Positions 43,355-52,550 are shown, counted from the first letter of the stretch. The stretch: 64,000 nt of DNA from Pacificibacter maritimus (GCF_003814915.1 NZ_RKQK01000006.1:1-64000), one strand, 5' to 3'. The notes: generated from the letters alone by a model not told the origin. Numbers and translations are program-made.

Positions 43355-43490
43355 TCTTTCCTCGCACAGGGCTGGGCCTTTTTAGCTGGCTTTCTCTACA
43401 GCGTGTTCCGCAGAAGTTCAACTTATCTCGACAAGAATACCAGCCATATTGGAAATCTTGGATGGTTGATTACGGTGATGATACATGTAT

Positions 43491-43503
43491 TATTTCGTAA
43501 ATA
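43491..43503. promoter_or_regulatory. Imperfect copy of the GntR operator
   Basis: TATTT and AAATA are inverted arms around CGT, five bases before the perfect site at 43508. It may be a second, weaker binding site for the same regulator. Confidence 0.45.
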
Positions 43504-43507
43504 AAGA

Positions 43508-43521
43508 TATTTTCGAAAATA
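43508..43521. promoter_or_regulatory. Probable GntR operator before the FAH-hydrolase gene
   Basis: TATTTTCGAAAATA is a perfect 14-bp palindrome, 12 bases before the start codon at 43534, so bound repressor would cover the transcription or translation start. A near-identical copy lies at 44421-44434. Confidence 0.75.
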
Positions 43522-43533
43522 AAGAGGTGCGGC

Positions 43534-44382
43534 ATGAAGTTTGTTTCATTCACGATCGATGGTGTTGCGATGTGGGGAACGGTGAAGGGTGATGTTATCA
43601 CGGCTTTGGGACAAGCGGGCAGTGCGGTCCCCAGTTTGCGGTCTTACTTGGACTGTGATCCGCGGCCAAAATTATCAGAACTTGCCTGTGGCACATTTGC
43701 GCTGGGTGAGGTCTCTCTTTGTCCTGTGATTCCAAAATCGGATATGATTGCGCTTGCGGCTGTGAATTATCGCGAGGGAGATGTTAACCCAGAGTCTGCA
43801 CCGCAATTCCCTGTTCTTTTTCTGCGCTTGTCGTCATCGCAAATTGGGCATGAAGCGCCACTTATTCAGCCGCGTGAGTCGCAAAAGCTTGATTTCGAAG
43901 GCGAGCTTGCGGTGATCATCGGCAAGGCAGGGCGTTATATTTCTAGGGAAAACGCTTATGATCATGTCGCAGGCTATGCAGTATATAATGATGCGAGTGT
44001 GCGCGATTGGCAAAAGCATTCACATCAATTCACAGCTGGAAAAAACTTCACGGGAACGGGGGCATTCGGCCCTTTTATGGTCACGCCTGATGCTGTGCCC
44101 GCGCTTGAGTCTGGGCTGGCGTTAACCACAAAAGTGAATGGCGAGATTAAGCAAAGCACCGATACGTCAAAGATGATTTTCGATGTTCCCTATCTTATCA
44201 ACTACATCTCGACTTTTGCGCCGCTCGCCCCTGGGGATGTGATCGTAACAGGGACATGCACTGGATTTGGCATCACGCGGAACCCGCCCGAATTCTTGAG
44301 AATTGGGGATGTTGTAGAAGTGGAAATTGACGGCATCGGTCGGCTGCGCAACACAGTGCAAGCCGCGCCTGACAGCAATTAA
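43534..44382 (+). CDS. Fumarylacetoacetate hydrolase-family protein
   Basis: The product is 282 residues. The metal-binding acidic residues are in KLDFEGELAVIIG, and GYAVYNDASVRDWQ and GDVIVTGTCTGFG are family hallmarks. Members hydrolyse, decarboxylate or dehydrate 2-oxo acid enols; HpaG-like decarboxylases and 2-keto-3-deoxy-sugar acid dehydratases both belong here. It is the first gene of the operon under the GntR-type operator, directly before an extradiol dioxygenase, which favours a ring-cleavage product as its substrate. Confidence 0.9.
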   Translation: MKFVSFTIDGVAMWGTVKGDVITALGQAGSAVPSLRSYLDCDPRPKLSELACGTFALGEVSLCPVIPKSDMIALAAVNYREGDVNPESAPQFPVLFLRLSSSQIGHEAPLIQPRESQKLDFEGELAVIIGKAGRYISRENAYDHVAGYAVYNDASVRDWQKHSHQFTAGKNFTGTGAFGPFMVTPDAVPALESGLALTTKVNGEIKQSTDTSKMIFDVPYLINYISTFAPLAPGDVIVTGTCTGFGITRNPPEFLRIGDVVEVEIDGIGRLRNTVQAAPDSN

Positions 44383-44420
44383 GGGCCGTATATTTCGACA
44401 AAACTTTCAGCAATTAAATA

Positions 44421-44434
44421 AATTTTCGAAAATA
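44421..44434. promoter_or_regulatory. Second GntR operator copy, before the dioxygenase gene
   Basis: AATTTTCGAAAATA differs from the site at 43508-43521 in one base and contains the palindrome ATTTTCGAAAAT. It lies in the 111-base gap after the FAH gene, which suggests a second regulated promoter inside the operon. Confidence 0.7.
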
Positions 44435-44493
44435 TTTGATTGATAGAAAATAATCTGCTACGCATGATGAAAGTCGGACTTTGGAGGGGAATG

Positions 44494-45396
44494 ATGACAT
44501 TTCTGGTAAATGACATCGGGCATATTCAATTGAATGTTGTGGATGTTGAAAGCTTCGTGGAAGAGGCAACGCAGATCTTAGGGCTGCGCGTCACACGCGC
44601 TGAAGCGGATCAAATGTGGCTGACAGCAGGAGGGCGCGATGTCGAAATCGTGTTGCACCGTGCCGATGAAAATTCGATGCGCTCTTTGGGGTTCGAGACG
44701 CCAGATGCTGACAGCGTAGCGTTGATCAAAGAACGGGTTGAGGCAACGGGCTGTAAAATTGTGAGCGACACGCCCAGCCTAGATGTTTGCGAAGCTGGCG
44801 TATCTTTCACAACACCCGAGGGCCATTTGTTTGAGGCGCATTCGCCGATCAAAGGTCACATCTATGGGGGGCGCGTCGCGCCGAAAGGTATCAACGCCAT
44901 CGGTCTGGATCATGTAAATATCCTGTCGCCTGATCCCGTTGCGACACGCAACCAATTGGAAACAATCTTTGGTCTGCGCCTTTCAGAACGACTGGCCAAT
45001 GACAATCTGTCTTGGATGCGCGGCGGCAATGGGTTGCACCATATTTTGGGTGTCGTGCGCGGCATCACGGGCCTGCATCACTATTCCTTCGAGATCGAAG
45101 AATTCACAGATTATAACCGTCTTGGTGATTTGCTGGACACCATAGATAAACAATATGTCTGGGGGCCTGGTCGGCACCGTCCGGGCGACAATAACTATGC
45201 GTATTATTTCGATACCTGTGGCGCGATCTGCGAGATTTCGCACGGCATGGCCAAGGTCACTGATGAGGCGCGGTTTGAGCCCAATGTCATCACCAATTTG
45301 AAACGCCCCGAAAATGTGCGCGACATGAATGTTTGGGGCACGCCTGCGCCAAAACCATGGTTAGAGCACGAGTTTCCGTGGGCCAAACACGGGTAG
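44494..45396 (+). CDS. VOC-family extradiol dioxygenase-like protein
   Basis: The product is 300 residues from the ATG at 44494, which follows GGAGGGG; the longer frame from 44440 has no ribosome-binding site. Two vicinal-oxygen-chelate modules are visible. The likely iron ligands are His in GLDHVNI, His in TGLHHYSFEI and Glu in AICEISHG of the second module, as in type I extradiol ring-cleavage enzymes such as biphenyl-2,3-diol dioxygenase. It probably opens a catecholic ring with O2. No ring-hydroxylating oxygenase is in the window. Confidence 0.85.
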   Translation: MTFLVNDIGHIQLNVVDVESFVEEATQILGLRVTRAEADQMWLTAGGRDVEIVLHRADENSMRSLGFETPDADSVALIKERVEATGCKIVSDTPSLDVCEAGVSFTTPEGHLFEAHSPIKGHIYGGRVAPKGINAIGLDHVNILSPDPVATRNQLETIFGLRLSERLANDNLSWMRGGNGLHHILGVVRGITGLHHYSFEIEEFTDYNRLGDLLDTIDKQYVWGPGRHRPGDNNYAYYFDTCGAICEISHGMAKVTDEARFEPNVITNLKRPENVRDMNVWGTPAPKPWLEHEFPWAKHG

Positions 45397-45462
45397 CATT
45401 CGCTCTTTCGCGTATGCCGTTTCCACCCTTTGGGAAGACTTGCAGATCATGGTGATCCGCAC

Positions 45463-45480
45463 GGCCCAATGTGTTGGGCC
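45463..45480 (+). repeat. Intercistronic hairpin between dioxygenase and hydrolase genes
   Basis: GGCCCAA and TTGGGCC are exact arms around a TGTG loop. There is no T-run, so it is a stem in the transcript rather than a terminator. It lies midway in the 144-base gap. Confidence 0.6.
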
Positions 45481-45540
45481 AAGGCAAATTGCGCGGAGGA
45501 CACACTCCAACATTCCGCTTGCAAGGTAGGGAGAGAGACC

Positions 45541-46428
45541 ATGCAAATACCATTAGATTACACCTCAGACGGGTTGAACATATCAGGCGTGCTTCATGTG
45601 CCTGATGGCTATGTTGATGGTCAACCTTTGCCCACTTTTCTGGTTTTACACGGATTTGTTGGTACCAAAGATGAATCCCACGCTGAACTGCAAGCGCAAA
45701 TGTTGGAAGATATGGGATATTGCGCTTATCGCTTTGACATGCGTGGCTGTGGTCAAAGCGAAGGCGCGCGCGGCGATGTGCGGTGCTTTGATCAGGTTGC
45801 GGATACCAAAAATGCACTGACCTTTATTTCGCAACGCCCAGAGGTTGCCAGCGATCAGATTGGTGTCATCGGCCATAGTTTCGGGGCTGCAGTCGCGGTT
45901 TACACCGCGGGTATTGATGATCGTCTTGCCTGTTGCATTTCATCTTGCGGTTGGGGCGATGGTCACAAGAAATTCCGTGGTCAGCACCCAACGCCTGAAG
46001 ACTGGAACAAATTCACAGGTATCTTGGAACAGGGACGCGCGCAGAAAGAGGCGACAGGGGAAAGCTTATGGGTCTCGCGTTTCGATGTGGTGCCAATCCC
46101 CGAAGCCTTGCGCAAAAATCTATCGCCGAAGGCTATTTTCGAAGTGACGGCGGAAACCGCGCAAAGCATGCATGATTTCCGTGCCAATGATGTGGTCGGT
46201 AATATAGCGCCACGGCCTTTGTTGCTGTTTCACACAGCTGGTGATGTGATTACGCCGATGGAACAATCTTTGGGGTTGTTTGAAAAGGCGGGTAAGAATG
46301 CGGAATTGATGATCGTGACGGGCACATCGCATTTTCCGCTGTCCGAAGCGGATGCACCGCGCACCCATGTGTTGATCCAAAGTTGGTTGTCGAAATTTTT
46401 CCCAAGCCCGCTTGGGGAGGCTGCATGA
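45541..46428 (+). CDS. Alpha/beta hydrolase
   Basis: The product is 295 residues from the ATG at 45541 after GGGAGAG; the frame is open further upstream but without family resemblance. It has the oxyanion segment LVLHGFVGTKDE, the nucleophile elbow GHSFGA, a late aspartate (HTAGDVITP) and histidine (GTSHFPLS). It may hydrolyse a ring-fission product, ester or lactone in this pathway. Its stop overlaps the next start (ATGA). Confidence 0.88.
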   Translation: MQIPLDYTSDGLNISGVLHVPDGYVDGQPLPTFLVLHGFVGTKDESHAELQAQMLEDMGYCAYRFDMRGCGQSEGARGDVRCFDQVADTKNALTFISQRPEVASDQIGVIGHSFGAAVAVYTAGIDDRLACCISSCGWGDGHKKFRGQHPTPEDWNKFTGILEQGRAQKEATGESLWVSRFDVVPIPEALRKNLSPKAIFEVTAETAQSMHDFRANDVVGNIAPRPLLLFHTAGDVITPMEQSLGLFEKAGKNAELMIVTGTSHFPLSEADAPRTHVLIQSWLSKFFPSPLGEAA

Positions 46429-47462
46429 CTTTAATCGCGCCAGATAAGTTGCAAGGCTTTGCGCAAGATTTGCTGACAGCGGGCGGATTTGCAGCTGAAC
46501 ATGCCGCAAAGACGGCAGAAGTTCTGGTCTGGGCCAATTTGCGCGGCACTGAATCTCATGGGGTTTTGCGGATACCGCGCTATCTTGAAATGATAACTGA
46601 AGGCATCATTGATCCCACGGCGAAGCCTGAGGTGGATTGTCAAAGCGGTGCGATTTCAGTGCTCGATGCACACCGTGCCCCTGGCATGTCATCAATGAGC
46701 CAAGCTATGGATTTGGCACAGCAGTCAGCGTCACAATTTGGCATCGGCTGCTGTGTGGCGCGCAATATCAGCCATGCGGGCGCTGTTGGATATTACGCAG
46801 CGCAGGCAGCAAGCGGTAATATGATTGGCATTGTGATGACCGCTTCAGGACCGTTGATGGCCTATCATGGATCTTGCGACGCGGGGGTTTCCACCAATCC
46901 AATCGCGATAGCAGCGCCAAGTTCGGGCGATCCGATCGTGTTGGATATGTCGACTTCGGCTGTTGCTTTGGGCAAAATTATGCAGGCGCGCGATGCGGGG
47001 CAAGATATTCCACTGGGGTGGGCGATCGATGAATACGGCATGCCAACAACCGAATCGGATCGCGTGAAAACCCTCGTGCCTATGGCAGGGCCAAAAGGGT
47101 CGGGTTTATCGCTGATGATTGAAATCATGTGTTCGTTATTGGCCTCGAACCCTGTGATTGCGCCTGTGCTTAGGGGCGAAGCAGGAGGGATGAACGGCAT
47201 CGCGATTGCGTTAGATATTGCGCGCTTTGGTGCCTTGGAGCTGTTTGTTGAAAATATTGAAAACCTATCTAACGCTCTGAAATCACTCAATCCTAGCAAA
47301 GGCGTTGATCAGATCCGCTTGCCAGGGGAGCGCGGATTTGCATCGGCGAAATCCCGTGGGCAAAACGGAATTCCGCTTGCGGATGGCACATGGCACAAGC
47401 TGATAAGCTTAGCCGACAAGTTAGGCATTGATCCATCTGTGTATAAGGCGGGTCATTCATGA
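46425..47462 (+). CDS. Ldh2 family NAD(P)-dependent 2-hydroxyacid dehydrogenase
   Basis: The product is 345 residues from the ATG at 46425, preceded by GGGGAGG. The family hallmarks are RGTESHGVLRIPRYLEMI, VARNISHAGAVGYYA with the catalytic His, and PKGSGLSLMIEIM. Relatives include malate/L-lactate, ureidoglycolate and 2,3-diketo-gulonate dehydrogenases. In this operon it probably oxidises or reduces a 2-hydroxy/2-oxo acid after uptake by the TctBAC transporter. Confidence 0.92.
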   Translation: MTLIAPDKLQGFAQDLLTAGGFAAEHAAKTAEVLVWANLRGTESHGVLRIPRYLEMITEGIIDPTAKPEVDCQSGAISVLDAHRAPGMSSMSQAMDLAQQSASQFGIGCCVARNISHAGAVGYYAAQAASGNMIGIVMTASGPLMAYHGSCDAGVSTNPIAIAAPSSGDPIVLDMSTSAVALGKIMQARDAGQDIPLGWAIDEYGMPTTESDRVKTLVPMAGPKGSGLSLMIEIMCSLLASNPVIAPVLRGEAGGMNGIAIALDIARFGALELFVENIENLSNALKSLNPSKGVDQIRLPGERGFASAKSRGQNGIPLADGTWHKLISLADKLGIDPSVYKAGHS

Positions 47463-47479
47463 CGGATAAGGGAGGCGAC

Positions 47480-47938
47480 ATGAAAACAGGCAAAAAATTT
47501 GCACGGCTCGAACCGATGTTTGGATCATTGGCGTTGATTGTGGCTGCGTGTTTTGTGCTGGGGATTGGCTGGGGATATTCCGCAGGCAAACTCACGCAGA
47601 TGGGGCCAGGGTATTTTCCACGTATCGTTGGCTTTGCTCTTTTGGGATTTGGCGCCTTGTCGCTGTATAGCGATGTGACCAATCCGACCGTTTCGAATAC
47701 GCGGTTTGAATGGCGAAATTTGGCTTTTGTCTGTGCGAGTATTCTAACATTTGCGGCTCTGATTGATCGGGCTGGCTTGGTGCCTGCCACATTTGTGTCG
47801 GTTGCCTTGGCCACCATCGCGGACTCTCAAAACAGTGTCAAATCCACGCTTATTTACACCCTATGCGTCTGCCTTTTTGCATGGGGGCTTTTTATTCATG
47901 TTCTGGAATTGCCGCTTTCGGCATTTGGGAGAGGGTAG
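47480..47938 (+). CDS. tctB: Tripartite tricarboxylate transporter small subunit (TctB-like)
   Basis: The product is 152 residues from the ATG at 47480, which follows GGGAGG; another in-frame ATG at 47459 overlaps the previous stop. Four membrane segments and GPGYFPRIVGFALLGFGALS fit the family. It pairs with TctA in the inner membrane. Order B, A, C with tight spacing shows one operon. Confidence 0.88.
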   Translation: MKTGKKFARLEPMFGSLALIVAACFVLGIGWGYSAGKLTQMGPGYFPRIVGFALLGFGALSLYSDVTNPTVSNTRFEWRNLAFVCASILTFAALIDRAGLVPATFVSVALATIADSQNSVKSTLIYTLCVCLFAWGLFIHVLELPLSAFGRG

Positions 47939-49429
47939 ATGCTTGAGAACTTTCTTCTTGGGCTGAACACAGTCATGGACCCTAGCGTTTTTGTTTACGC
48001 TGTGGTTGGGGTCATCATCGGTCAGTTGATTGGCGTTTTGCCTGGTATTGGCGCGATCACGGCGATCTCATTGCTGCTGCCTGTGACCTTTCATTTGGAC
48101 GCGACCACATCAATCATCATGCTTGCGGGCATTTATTATGGTTCGCAATACGGCGGCTCTATTGCGTCGATTTTGCTGAACTTGCCAGGCACACCTTCAT
48201 CGGTTGTCACCTGTTTGGACGGTTATCCGATGGCGCAAAAGGGCCAAGCAGGCAAGGCGCTGTTTATCACGGCTACGTCTTCATTTGTTGGCAGCTGTAT
48301 CGGCGTTGGCATCGTGATTATGGCGGCTATCCCTATGTCGATCTTTGCCCTGAAATTCGGTGCACCAGAATATGCGTCACTGGTGTTTTTAGGCCTTCTG
48401 GCGGCCACAATGATCGCCACGGGATCGCAAATTCGATCTTTGGCGATGGTTGCTTTGGGGATCTTTTTCGGGCTGATCGGGTCTGACATCAGTTCGGGCG
48501 CTTACCGCTTTGTTTTGATCCCTGAAATGGCGGATGGAATCAGCCTTGTGTCCTTGGCAATGGGTTTGTTTGGCTTGGGTGAGGTGATCAAAAACATCGG
48601 CCAGAAAAAACGCCGTGCGATTGATGTGAAAATCACCCTTAAAGATATATTGCCCAGCCGAGCCGAAGCCAAAGGGCTGGTCGGGCCGTTGCTGCGCGGG
48701 GGCGGGTCTGGGAGTTTCTTTGGGGCCTTGCCGGGAACAGGGGCTGCGATTGCGTCTTTCATGGCTTATGCGATTGAAAAACGTGTGTCTAAAACCCCTG
48801 AAAAATTCGGCAAAGGCGCGCTGGCGGGGTTAAGTGGACCAGAGGCTGCAAACAATGCCGCAGCGCAAACCAGCTTTATTCCTACGCTGACCCTTGGCGT
48901 GCCAGGCGATGCAGTCATGGCCTTGATGATTGGCGCGCTGATCTTGAATGGCGTGATCCCTGGTCCGAATTTAATGACCAACGAGCCTGCGCTGTTTTGG
49001 GGGGTGATCGCCAGCTTTTTGATCGGTAACATCATTCTATTTGCGATCAACCTGCCGCTTATTCGCTTTTGGGTCATGCTTATTCGCATCCCGTATAACA
49101 AGCTTTACCCCATCGTGATCTTGATGATTTCGGCTGGCGTTTATTCGCACCGCAATTCCGTCGTTGATGTGATCATGACGCTCATGTTCGGGGTGCTGGG
49201 CTATGTGTTGCGGCGCTACCGTTTTGAAGCCGCACCCGTGTTGCTTGGCTTTGTTTTAGGGCCAATGCTTGAGGAAAATTTCCGCCGCACAATGTTGCTT
49301 TACGGTGGGGATTTCACGGTCTTTTTGACGCGTCCTATTTGCGCTGTTTTCACGGGGCTGGCCGCGCTGATTATCGCTTTTTCAATCTTTAGCACTGTGC
49401 AAAAGGGAAAAGCCAATAGGTCTGTTTAG
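47939..49429 (+). CDS. tctA: Tripartite tricarboxylate transporter large permease (TctA-like)
   Basis: The product is 496 residues with about twelve membrane segments and the duplicated TctA signatures GVLPGIGAITAISLLLPVTF with YYGSQYGGSIASILLNLPGT, and later FFGALPGTGAAIASFMAYAI. It is the channel for a carboxylate driven by an ion gradient. It directly abuts tctB. Confidence 0.96.
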   Translation: MLENFLLGLNTVMDPSVFVYAVVGVIIGQLIGVLPGIGAITAISLLLPVTFHLDATTSIIMLAGIYYGSQYGGSIASILLNLPGTPSSVVTCLDGYPMAQKGQAGKALFITATSSFVGSCIGVGIVIMAAIPMSIFALKFGAPEYASLVFLGLLAATMIATGSQIRSLAMVALGIFFGLIGSDISSGAYRFVLIPEMADGISLVSLAMGLFGLGEVIKNIGQKKRRAIDVKITLKDILPSRAEAKGLVGPLLRGGGSGSFFGALPGTGAAIASFMAYAIEKRVSKTPEKFGKGALAGLSGPEAANNAAAQTSFIPTLTLGVPGDAVMALMIGALILNGVIPGPNLMTNEPALFWGVIASFLIGNIILFAINLPLIRFWVMLIRIPYNKLYPIVILMISAGVYSHRNSVVDVIMTLMFGVLGYVLRRYRFEAAPVLLGFVLGPMLEENFRRTMLLYGGDFTVFLTRPICAVFTGLAALIIAFSIFSTVQKGKANRSV

Positions 49430-49483
49430 GGCCAAATGCTCGCGCGTCTGAGCTTTGATGAGACGCACCAAAGGGAGGAAACT

Positions 49484-50443
49484 ATGTCTATCAAATTACG
49501 AATTGCTTTGCCGATATTGGCAGCTCTTGCAGCACCTGTTTTTGCCGCGGATTACCCTGAAAAAACGATCCGTCTTTACCATGGCTTTGGTCCAGGTGGA
49601 AACGCTGACACCGTTGCGCGCATTGTTGCAGAGGAAATGAGCCAAGGTTTGGGTCAACCTGTTGTTGTGGAAAGCAAGCCGGGTGCGGGGGGCACTGTGG
49701 CGTCTGATTTCATTTCAAAAGCTGATCCTGATGGGTATTCATTGCAGCTTATGGTTGGGGGGCATTCGGTCGCAGCAGCGCTTTACAACGAGTTGCCCTA
49801 TGACGCGAAAGAGGATTTCACCTTTATTTCGACCATCGGGAAATTCCCGTTTTTTGCAGCCACGCAGGCGGGGGCATTTGACGATATGGCTGACCTTGTT
49901 GCGCAGGCCAAAGAAAAGCCAGGTTCAATCAAAATTGGCCATGCGGGTGTGGGGTCTACCCAGCATTTGTCTGGCGAATTGTTGGGGCTTTTGTCTGGCG
50001 CCGAGTTTTTGCACATTCCGTATAAAGGCGGCGCTGCGGCATCCACGGCTTTGCTGGGTGGTGAGGTCGATTTGATGATTGACGCAGGCACCAGCACGCG
50101 GGGCCAAGCCGAAGCGGGCACATTTGACATTCTGGGGGTGACATCTGGCGAACGCTGGGATGACGCTACCGATGTGCCAACAATTTCTGAAACAGTGGCT
50201 GAGGGCTATGACGTTTTGTCATGGACTGGATTGGGCGGACCAGCAGGCTTGTCCGATGATGTTGTCGCGACTTTGAGTGCAGAAATGGCGCGCGTGATGG
50301 CCTTACCATCTGTGCAAGAAAAAATCACCGCCTTGGGTGCGAAACCATCCGCGTCTACGCCAGAAGAATTCCGCACGCTGGTTGAAACCCAGATCGGGGT
50401 TTGGACGACTGTTGTGAAAGATGCAGGCGTAGAAAAGCGTTAA
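49484..50443 (+). CDS. tctC: Tripartite tricarboxylate transporter substrate-binding protein (TctC/Bug-like)
   Basis: The product is 319 residues from the ATG after GGGAGGAAAC. The signal peptide (MSIKLRIALPILAALAAPVF) ends near AADYPEK. The mature protein has Bug features: VESKPGAGGTVASDFISKAD and HIPYKGGAAASTALLGGEVD. Bug proteins bind carboxylates such as citrate, nicotinate, terephthalate or protocatechuate. An aromatic acid is plausible given the dioxygenase upstream. A hairpin follows the stop. Confidence 0.93.
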   Translation: MSIKLRIALPILAALAAPVFAADYPEKTIRLYHGFGPGGNADTVARIVAEEMSQGLGQPVVVESKPGAGGTVASDFISKADPDGYSLQLMVGGHSVAAALYNELPYDAKEDFTFISTIGKFPFFAATQAGAFDDMADLVAQAKEKPGSIKIGHAGVGSTQHLSGELLGLLSGAEFLHIPYKGGAAASTALLGGEVDLMIDAGTSTRGQAEAGTFDILGVTSGERWDDATDVPTISETVAEGYDVLSWTGLGGPAGLSDDVVATLSAEMARVMALPSVQEKITALGAKPSASTPEEFRTLVETQIGVWTTVVKDAGVEKR

Positions 50444-50454
50444 ACCGATAGTGC

Positions 50455-50482
50455 GCCCCGCCTGTTTATTCGCATGCGGGGC
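50455..50482 (+). repeat. Hairpin after the tctC gene
   Basis: GCCCCGC (50455-50461) pairs exactly with GCGGGGC (50476-50482) around 14 bases, without a T-run. It starts 12 bases after the tctC stop, and the operon continues beyond it. Confidence 0.6.
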
Positions 50483-50506
50483 CAATTTCACAGGAGCACA
50501 TCGCCC

Positions 50507-50893
50507 GTGTCACAGTCCGATACATCGCAACCCACAGCACAAGATATGATGGCGTCCATGTTGGGGCTTAATCTTTACGTTGTCATCACCCAGCCTGTGC
50601 GCGGCGAAGGCATTGCAGAACGTCTAAAAGATCACCTGAACTATCAGATTAAGTTGGAACAAGAGGGCAAGCTTTTTGGCGCTGGCCCGATGTTTGGCGA
50701 GGATGACGATAGGCCCGAGGCGGGGCTGATTATCTTGCGCGCCAAAGATCGTGACGAAGCGCGCGCCTTGGCCGATGCAGACCCTTTTCACAGCTCTGGC
50801 CTGCGCAGCTATACCTTGAAACGCTGGAAGCTGAACGAAGGGTCGATGACCTTTAAAGTGAATTATTCAGACCAAACCATGAGCGTGCTTTAG
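50507..50893 (+). CDS. YciI-like domain protein
   Basis: The product is 128 residues from a GTG at 50507, 11 bases after AGGAG; the open frame from 50474 lacks a ribosome-binding site. The YCII fold is seen in KDHLNYQIKLEQEGKLFGAG and LADADPFHSSGLRSYTLKRW, with the His-Asp pair of the family. Some YCII proteins are muconolactone isomerase-like or dehalogenase-like enzymes; the role here is unknown but tied to the operon. Confidence 0.8.
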   Translation: MSQSDTSQPTAQDMMASMLGLNLYVVITQPVRGEGIAERLKDHLNYQIKLEQEGKLFGAGPMFGEDDDRPEAGLIILRAKDRDEARALADADPFHSSGLRSYTLKRWKLNEGSMTFKVNYSDQTMSVL

Positions 50894-50924
50894 GCCAATT
50901 TGGCGAAGCCCGAGGAGGCAAGAA

Positions 50925-52361
50925 ATGACAAATCCAAAACTAAATCTCATCGCGGGATCATGGGTCGAGGGCGCAAGCGTGCCGAATGTAAATCCATCGG
51001 ATACATCCGACATCGTGGGGCATTTTTCGCAGGCGAGTGCATCGGACACCCAGCGCGCAATCCAAGCAGCCAAGGCGGCGTTTCCCGAATGGTCGCGCAG
51101 TGGTATCATGCAACGTCATGCGATTTTGCGCAAAACATCCGACGAAATTCTAGCCCGTAAAGAAGAGTTGGGCACGTTGCTGTCCCGTGAAGAGGGTAAA
51201 ACCCTAGCCGAAGGGATCGGCGAAACCGTGCGTGCGGCGCAGGTTTTCGATTTTTTCGCAGGCGAAGCCTTGCGATTGGCGGGCGAAGTTATGCCCTCTG
51301 TGCGCCCTGACATTGGCGTGGAAATAACCCGTGAACCTGTGGGCGTTATCGGCCTGATCACGCCGTGGAATTTTCCGATTGCGATCCCCGCATGGAAGAT
51401 CGCGCCAGCGCTCTGTTACGGCAATACCATCGTGTTCAAGCCTGCCGAACTGGTGCCCGCAAGTGCTTGGGCTATCGTGGATATTTTGCACCGCGCGGGC
51501 CTGCCCGAAGGGGTGATGAACCTTGTCATGGGCAAGGGGTCCATCGTCGGTCAAGAGATTGTTGAGAGCGCCGATGTTGATGCGATCAGCTTTACAGGGT
51601 CGGTCGGGACAGGCGCGCATATTGCCAAAGCATCTGTGCCGTTCATGCGAAAATTGCAAATGGAAATGGGCGGTAAAAATCCCATGATCGTGTTGGAAGA
51701 TGCCGATCTGGATTTGGCCGTCACGACGGCTGTGAACTCCGCTTTTTATTCTACAGGTCAGCGTTGTACGGCGTCATCACGTATCATTGTGGATGAGCCG
51801 ATTTATGATCGTTTTCTCGTGGCCATGTCTGAACGTTTGGCCGCAACACGGGTTGGCAATGCGCTTGATCCTGAAAGTCACATCGGCCCTGTTGTGGACC
51901 AATCGCAGCTTGATCAAAATATGGCCTATGTCGACAAAGGCAAGGCCGAAGGCGCGCGTTTGGTCACGGGTGGTGAGTTGGTCAAACGTGACACTGAAGG
52001 TTTTTACATGACACCCGCGCTTTTCGCGGACTGTTCAAATGACATGACTATCGCGCGCGAAGAAATTTTTGGCCCTGTTGCCGCTGTGATCCCCGCTAAA
52101 GGTTATGATCACGCGCTTGAGATTGCCAATGATACCCCCTTTGGTCTGTCTGCGGGAATTTGTACCACAAACCTGCGCTATGCGACCCATTTCAAACGCA
52201 ATTCGCAGGCGGGCATGGTGATGGTCAATCTGCCCACCGCAGGTGTTGATTTTCATGTGCCATTTGGGGGGCGCAAAGGATCGAGCTTTGGACCGCGTGA
52301 ACAGGGATCCTATGCCAGCGAATTTTTCACCACTGTCAAAACGTCCTACACATTGGCCTAA
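50925..52361 (+). CDS. NAD(P)-dependent aldehyde dehydrogenase
   Basis: The product is 478 residues. The catalytic Cys is in GQRCTAS near residue 281 and the general-base Glu in MEMGGKNP near 247, with NFP in TPWNFPIAIP. The C-terminal FGGRKGSSFGPREQGSYASE is typical of 2-oxoglutarate-semialdehyde dehydrogenases but also occurs in semialdehyde dehydrogenases of ring-cleavage pathways. It is the last gene of the GntR-controlled operon and oxidises the semialdehyde intermediate to an acid. Confidence 0.93.
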   Translation: MTNPKLNLIAGSWVEGASVPNVNPSDTSDIVGHFSQASASDTQRAIQAAKAAFPEWSRSGIMQRHAILRKTSDEILARKEELGTLLSREEGKTLAEGIGETVRAAQVFDFFAGEALRLAGEVMPSVRPDIGVEITREPVGVIGLITPWNFPIAIPAWKIAPALCYGNTIVFKPAELVPASAWAIVDILHRAGLPEGVMNLVMGKGSIVGQEIVESADVDAISFTGSVGTGAHIAKASVPFMRKLQMEMGGKNPMIVLEDADLDLAVTTAVNSAFYSTGQRCTASSRIIVDEPIYDRFLVAMSERLAATRVGNALDPESHIGPVVDQSQLDQNMAYVDKGKAEGARLVTGGELVKRDTEGFYMTPALFADCSNDMTIAREEIFGPVAAVIPAKGYDHALEIANDTPFGLSAGICTTNLRYATHFKRNSQAGMVMVNLPTAGVDFHVPFGGRKGSSFGPREQGSYASEFFTTVKTSYTLA

Positions 52362-52510
52362 TGCGCGCGGGACCAGTTGTGCGTGTATGGGGTGATGCGT
52401 ATTTGCTTAGAAAAAAGTCGTTTTTTAGGTAAGTATTGCTGACATAATTGACCTATCTCGTGGGAGTGTGTCTGTGGTAAATTTGGGCGTGACGATATGA
52501 TGTTTTACGA

Positions 52511-52528
52511 TTAAAGAGCGTGCTTTAA
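52511..52528. promoter_or_regulatory. Inverted repeat upstream of the methyltransferase gene
   Basis: TTAAAG and CTTTAA are exact arms around AGCGTG, ending 22 bases before the start codon at 52551. The TTAAAG half resembles the half-sites of the uronate operator at 54440, so a shared or related regulator is possible. Confidence 0.4.
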
Positions 52529-52550
52529 CCGTAAATCCTAGGATCAGGCA

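Noticed and set aside
52362-52550. Possible SAM-type riboswitch before the methyltransferase gene
   Set aside because: I looked for the conserved cores of SAM-I and SAM-II classes and saw none; only simple inverted repeats are present.
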